A stretch of DNA of 64,000 nucleotides from NCBI GenBank assembly GCA_047638395.1, contig JBLIMV010000021.1:50870-114869 (forward strand). The letters run 5' to 3'. The stretch comes from CAXBCP01 sp047638395 (GTDB lineage: Bacteria > Pseudomonadota > Alphaproteobacteria > MPNO01 > UBA830). A program made the translations under genes and the position numbers. Shown here in pieces: positions 61,402 through 64,000 of this stretch. The notes below the pieces were generated by a model that saw only the letters and a program-made list of their open reading frames with translations, ran no database searches and was not told where the DNA came from. Numbering within the stretch: position 1 is the stretch's first letter; each line of letters starts with the position of its first letter.

Positions 61402-62630
61402 CGGGAAACGGCGCATATCCGATTGATCGCATCAGGGCTGATTTTCCAATCCTGTCTGAGCAGGTGCGTGGCAAGCCGCTTGTCTATCTCGACAATGGCG
61501 CGAGCGCGCAGAAACCGTCAGCGGTTATCGATCAGATCAGCAAAACCTACGAGACCGAATACGCGAACGTTCATCGCGGCGTCCATTACATGAGCCAGAT
61601 GGCAACGGATTCAATGGAAGCTGCCCGGGTGAAGGTGCAGACGTTCCTGAATGCCGCCGACGAGAAGGAAATTATCTTCGTCCGGGGTGCGACAGAGGGC
61701 ATCAATCTGGTCGCCTCGAGCTGGGGCAGGGCAAACCTGACGGCGGGTGACGAGATTATCCTGTCTGTGCTGGAGCATCACTCTAATATTGTCCCGTGGC
61801 AGATTGTTGCAGAGCAGACCGGTGCGGTCATCAAGGTCGTTCCGATCGACGATGCGGGTGAATTCCTGCTCGATGAGTACGAAAAACTTTTGTCGCCGCG
61901 CACCAAGATGGTGGCGGTAACCCATGTGTCCAACGCGCTTGGCACCGTGGTGCCGGTAGACGATGTCATCCGGCTGGCCCGGGCGAACGGCGCGGCGGTT
62001 CTGCTGGATGGTTGCCAGGCCGTGCCGCATATCCCGATTGATGTGCAGGCGCTGGATGTCGATTTCTACGTGTTTTCCGGTCACAAGCTCTATGGACCCA
62101 GCGGAATCGGCGTGTTGTACGGCAAACAGGCGCTGCTGGAGGCCATGCCGCCCTATCAGGGTGGTGGAGAGATGATCGACCGCGTGACGTTCGAGAAAAC
62201 GACCTATGCGGAACTGCCCTTCAAATTCGAGGCGGGCACACCGCATATTGCCGGCATCATCGCACTCGGCACGGCTATCGACTATCTGAACGGCATTGGC
62301 TTCGACGCGATCGCGGCACATGAACACGATCTTTTAGCCTACGCGACTGAGCGCCTTTCTGCGATGAACAGCATCAATATTGTCGGCACGGCGGCGGAGA
62401 AAGCCGCCATTCTGTCGTTCAATATCCAGGATGTGCATCCCCACGATGTCGGCACGATCCTCGATCATGATGGTATTGCCGTGCGGACCGGTCATCACTG
62501 TGCGCAGCCTGTTATGGACCGCTTTGACGTTGCGGCGACGGTGCGGGCGTCTTTCGGGCTGTATAACACCCGTGAAGAAGTCGATGCGCTGGTTGACGGC
62601 ATCAACCGCGTGCAGGAGATGTTCGCATGA
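61398..62630 (+). CDS. sufS: cysteine desulfurase SufS
   Basis: A 410-residue group II cysteine desulfurase. The PLP lysine is K230 in FSGHKLYGPSG and the catalytic cysteine is C368 in RTGHHCAQP. It takes sulfur from cysteine for cluster synthesis. The start overlaps the sufD stop, and the stop overlaps the sufU start. No SufE gene is present, so SufU is the likely sulfur acceptor. Confidence 0.96.
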   Translation: MTGNGAYPIDRIRADFPILSEQVRGKPLVYLDNGASAQKPSAVIDQISKTYETEYANVHRGVHYMSQMATDSMEAARVKVQTFLNAADEKEIIFVRGATEGINLVASSWGRANLTAGDEIILSVLEHHSNIVPWQIVAEQTGAVIKVVPIDDAGEFLLDEYEKLLSPRTKMVAVTHVSNALGTVVPVDDVIRLARANGAAVLLDGCQAVPHIPIDVQALDVDFYVFSGHKLYGPSGIGVLYGKQALLEAMPPYQGGGEMIDRVTFEKTTYAELPFKFEAGTPHIAGIIALGTAIDYLNGIGFDAIAAHEHDLLAYATERLSAMNSINIVGTAAEKAAILSFNIQDVHPHDVGTILDHDGIAVRTGHHCAQPVMDRFDVAATVRASFGLYNTREEVDALVDGINRVQEMFA

Positions 62631-63079
62631 GCACGGATCTGCGCGACCTGTATCAGGAAATCATCCTGGATCACAGCCGCAAGCCGAAGAATGCCGGCGT
62701 TCTCGATGACCCCACCAGTGAAGCGCAGGGAAACAACCCGCTCTGCGGTGATCGCATCACGGTATATGTGAAGCTTGACGGTGAGCGGATAGAAGATGTT
62801 CGGTTCGATGCGCGTGGTTGCGCTATCTCGGTGGCGTCTGCGTCGATGATGACCGAAATACTAAAAGGGCAGACGCTGGAAGATGCCGAAGCGGCGTTCG
62901 AGCGTTTCAATACCCAGTTAACCGCCAAGGAATCGCCGGAACTGGCGGAAGACGATGAATTATCTGCCCTGATGGGAGTGCGTGACTTTCCGACACGGAT
63001 CAAGTGCGCGACCCTGCCATGGCATACCCTCCAAGCCGCGCTAAAAGGCGCTGGCGATACCGCAATAACAACAGAATAA
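62627..63079 (+). CDS. sufU: SUF system sulfur-relay protein SufU (NifU-like)
   Basis: A 150-residue IscU/SufU-fold protein. It starts LYQEIILDHSRKPKN. The three conserved cysteines occur in NPLCGD, ARGCAIS and IKCATLPW. The roughly 20-residue insertion before the last cysteine (KESPELAEDDELSALMG region) marks SufU rather than IscU. It accepts sulfur from SufS. Confidence 0.95.
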   Translation: MSTDLRDLYQEIILDHSRKPKNAGVLDDPTSEAQGNNPLCGDRITVYVKLDGERIEDVRFDARGCAISVASASMMTEILKGQTLEDAEAAFERFNTQLTAKESPELAEDDELSALMGVRDFPTRIKCATLPWHTLQAALKGAGDTAITTE

Positions 63080-63089
63080 GTGTGACGTG

Positions 63090-63458
63090 ATGGAAGAGAC
63101 GATAGAGACAACATCCCAGGACGTGACAACGGAGGACGCAGCCGCGTCACCGAATGACGGCCTTAAAAACGAGGTCATTGCCGCGATCTCCGAAATCTTT
63201 GACCCGGAAATTCCCGTGAATATTTACGAGCTCGGACTGATCTACGACGTTCACGTCGGCGAAGAAGGCAAGATTGACCTGGTCATGACATTGACCTCGC
63301 CGCACTGCCCGGTGGCGGAAATTCTGCCCGGACAGGTAAAGTCGCGGGTCGAGCTTGTTGAGGGCGTCAACGAGGTTGAGCTGGAGCTAACGTGGGATCC
63401 GCCCTGGACGCCGGAGAATATGTCTGAAGCGGCGAAGCTAGAACTTGGATTTATGTGA
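63090..63458 (+). CDS. sufT: SUF system DUF59 protein (SufT-like)
   Basis: A 122-residue MIP18/DUF59 protein. After an acidic, low-complexity N-terminus of about 25 residues comes the domain VIAAISEIFDPEIPVNIYELGLIYDVHV. The conserved cysteine is in SPHCPVAEILP. It aids Fe-S protein maturation. The ATG at 63090 is preferred over the adjacent GTG at 63087. Confidence 0.9.
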   Translation: MEETIETTSQDVTTEDAAASPNDGLKNEVIAAISEIFDPEIPVNIYELGLIYDVHVGEEGKIDLVMTLTSPHCPVAEILPGQVKSRVELVEGVNEVELELTWDPPWTPENMSEAAKLELGFM

Positions 63459-63508
63459 TTTATCGCATTAATAATATTTCGTAACATACTGAATATATAG
63501 GTTTTTAA

Positions 63509-63844
63509 ATGAATAAATCCCTGATGTCCCTGACGGATGCCGCCGCTGAGCGGGTGAAGCATCTAATGTCGAGCCGAACAGACCCTGCGACCGGTTTACG
63601 TATCGGTGTTCGCACCGGTGGCTGTTCCGGTATGGCGTACTCGATGGATTTTACCCTGGATAAAGAGCCGTTGGATGAAGTGGTCGAGGAAAAGGGTGTT
63701 ACCTTGTTCGTCGATTCTAAGGCGTTGATGTTCCTGATCGGGACCGAGATGGATTATGTCGAAGACAAGCTGCAATCCGGCTTTGTGTTCAACAATCCGA
63801 ATGAAAAAGGCCGTTGCGGTTGCGGAGAGTCTTTTCACGTCTAA
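63509..63844 (+). CDS. sufA: A-type Fe-S carrier (SufA/IscA family)
   Basis: A 111-residue A-type carrier. The first conserved cysteine is in TGGCSGMAY and the C-terminal CGCGES motif supplies the other two. It holds and delivers clusters to target proteins. The 50-bp gap before it is AT-rich. It is the last gene of the SUF operon, followed by a terminator. Confidence 0.95.
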   Translation: MNKSLMSLTDAAAERVKHLMSSRTDPATGLRIGVRTGGCSGMAYSMDFTLDKEPLDEVVEEKGVTLFVDSKALMFLIGTEMDYVEDKLQSGFVFNNPNEKGRCGCGESFHV

Positions 63845-63875
63845 AGTCTGCTTAACCGGCGGAACGAGAATTAAG

Positions 63876-63903
63876 CGGCGGGTCTTCCCGCCGTTTTCTT
63901 TTA
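63876..63903 (+). terminator. Rho-independent terminator of the SUF operon
   Basis: A perfect 7-bp GC stem (CGGCGGG / CCCGCCG) with a TCTT loop is followed by TTTTCTTTTA. It lies 31 bp after the sufA stop. Confidence 0.88.
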
Positions 63904-64000
63904 GAGGCTGATCCGAAAGTAGTTGAGTGATTTCAGTCGGTTGTGATTCTCTCGTTTGTGATGAAGCAAATGAGGAGGCACAACATGTGGACTGAAATCA
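63904..64000 (+). mobile_element. probable left end of an IS5-family insertion sequence, cut by the window edge
   Basis: The last 97 bases start with GAGGCTGATCCGAAAGTAG, which resembles IS5-type terminal repeats. An 80-bp leader ends in a GAGGAGG ribosome site and an ATG at 63985. Only MWTEI can be read, which matches the start common in small IS5/IS427-group transposases. The rest lies outside the window. Confidence 0.5.

Overview
The window is about 60% GC and almost fully coding. It looks like chromosomal DNA of a heterotrophic alphaproteobacterium. The evidence is the codon use, the GTCA(C/T)CCCGG-type palindromic repeats, the SUF operon layout (Rrf2 regulator, sufBCDSU, DUF59, A-type carrier) and the many catabolic paralogues. 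No rRNA, tRNA, CRISPR array, prophage or integrase was seen. A probable IS5-type element begins at the right edge.

Region 1 (1-20.1 kb) is a catabolic and transport cluster. It holds a thiamine-diphosphate (ThDP) enzyme, an MDR dehydrogenase and a membrane adenylate/guanylate cyclase. Next comes a long same-strand run: an FMN 2-hydroxyacid oxidase or dehydrogenase, a second ThDP enzyme, a NitT/TauT-type ABC importer (ATPase, binding protein, two permeases), a Rieske ferredoxin, a small unknown protein and two near-identical tandem ACMSD-like amidohydrolases. A TDT-family transporter, an MmgE/PrpD protein, an isocitrate-lyase-superfamily enzyme, a third ThDP enzyme flanked by two palindromic repeats, and a cupin protein follow.

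Region 2 (20.1-25.6 kb) has a decayed glutathionyl-hydroquinone reductase gene and then a methylcitrate-cycle operon (prpD-prpB-prpC). The citrate-synthase-family protein carries an unusual Lys/Ala-rich N-terminal tail. An EamA permease follows.

Region 3 (25.6-44.5 kb) holds a GT9 glycosyltransferase, a TetR regulator with an FAD monooxygenase, alanine dehydrogenase, a quinone oxidoreductase, an acyl-CoA ligase with a nitroreductase, HyuB/HyuA-type proteins, a class III aminotransferase, an EthD-like protein, a CMD protein, a maleate-isomerase-like enzyme, a second FAD monooxygenase, a lone TRAP binding protein and an LLM flavin monooxygenase. Four copies of the palindrome TTTAC-N6-GTAAA sit before the TetR gene and in the two divergent promoter regions at 29.7 and 33.2 kb, which suggests one local TetR regulon.

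Region 4 (44.6-55.1 kb) looks like an aromatic or N-heteroaromatic degradation cluster. It has an HpaB-like hydroxylase, a class III extradiol dioxygenase, an AA_synth (DUF1185) protein, an enamidase-like amidohydrolase and an IclR regulator whose start codon lies in a perfect 15-bp-arm palindrome. A ring-hydroxylating oxygenase follows with two alpha subunits, one beta, a Zn-alcohol dehydrogenase and a [2Fe-2S]/FAD reductase.

Region 5 (55.1-64 kb) has a methyltransferase, a PEP-CTERM protein with a LamG-like fold, a 480-bp AT-richer regulatory gap and the complete SUF Fe-S assembly operon. The operon ends at a terminator just before the probable IS. The SUF operon could supply clusters to the Rieske and plant-type [2Fe-2S] proteins nearby, but that link is only inferred from position.
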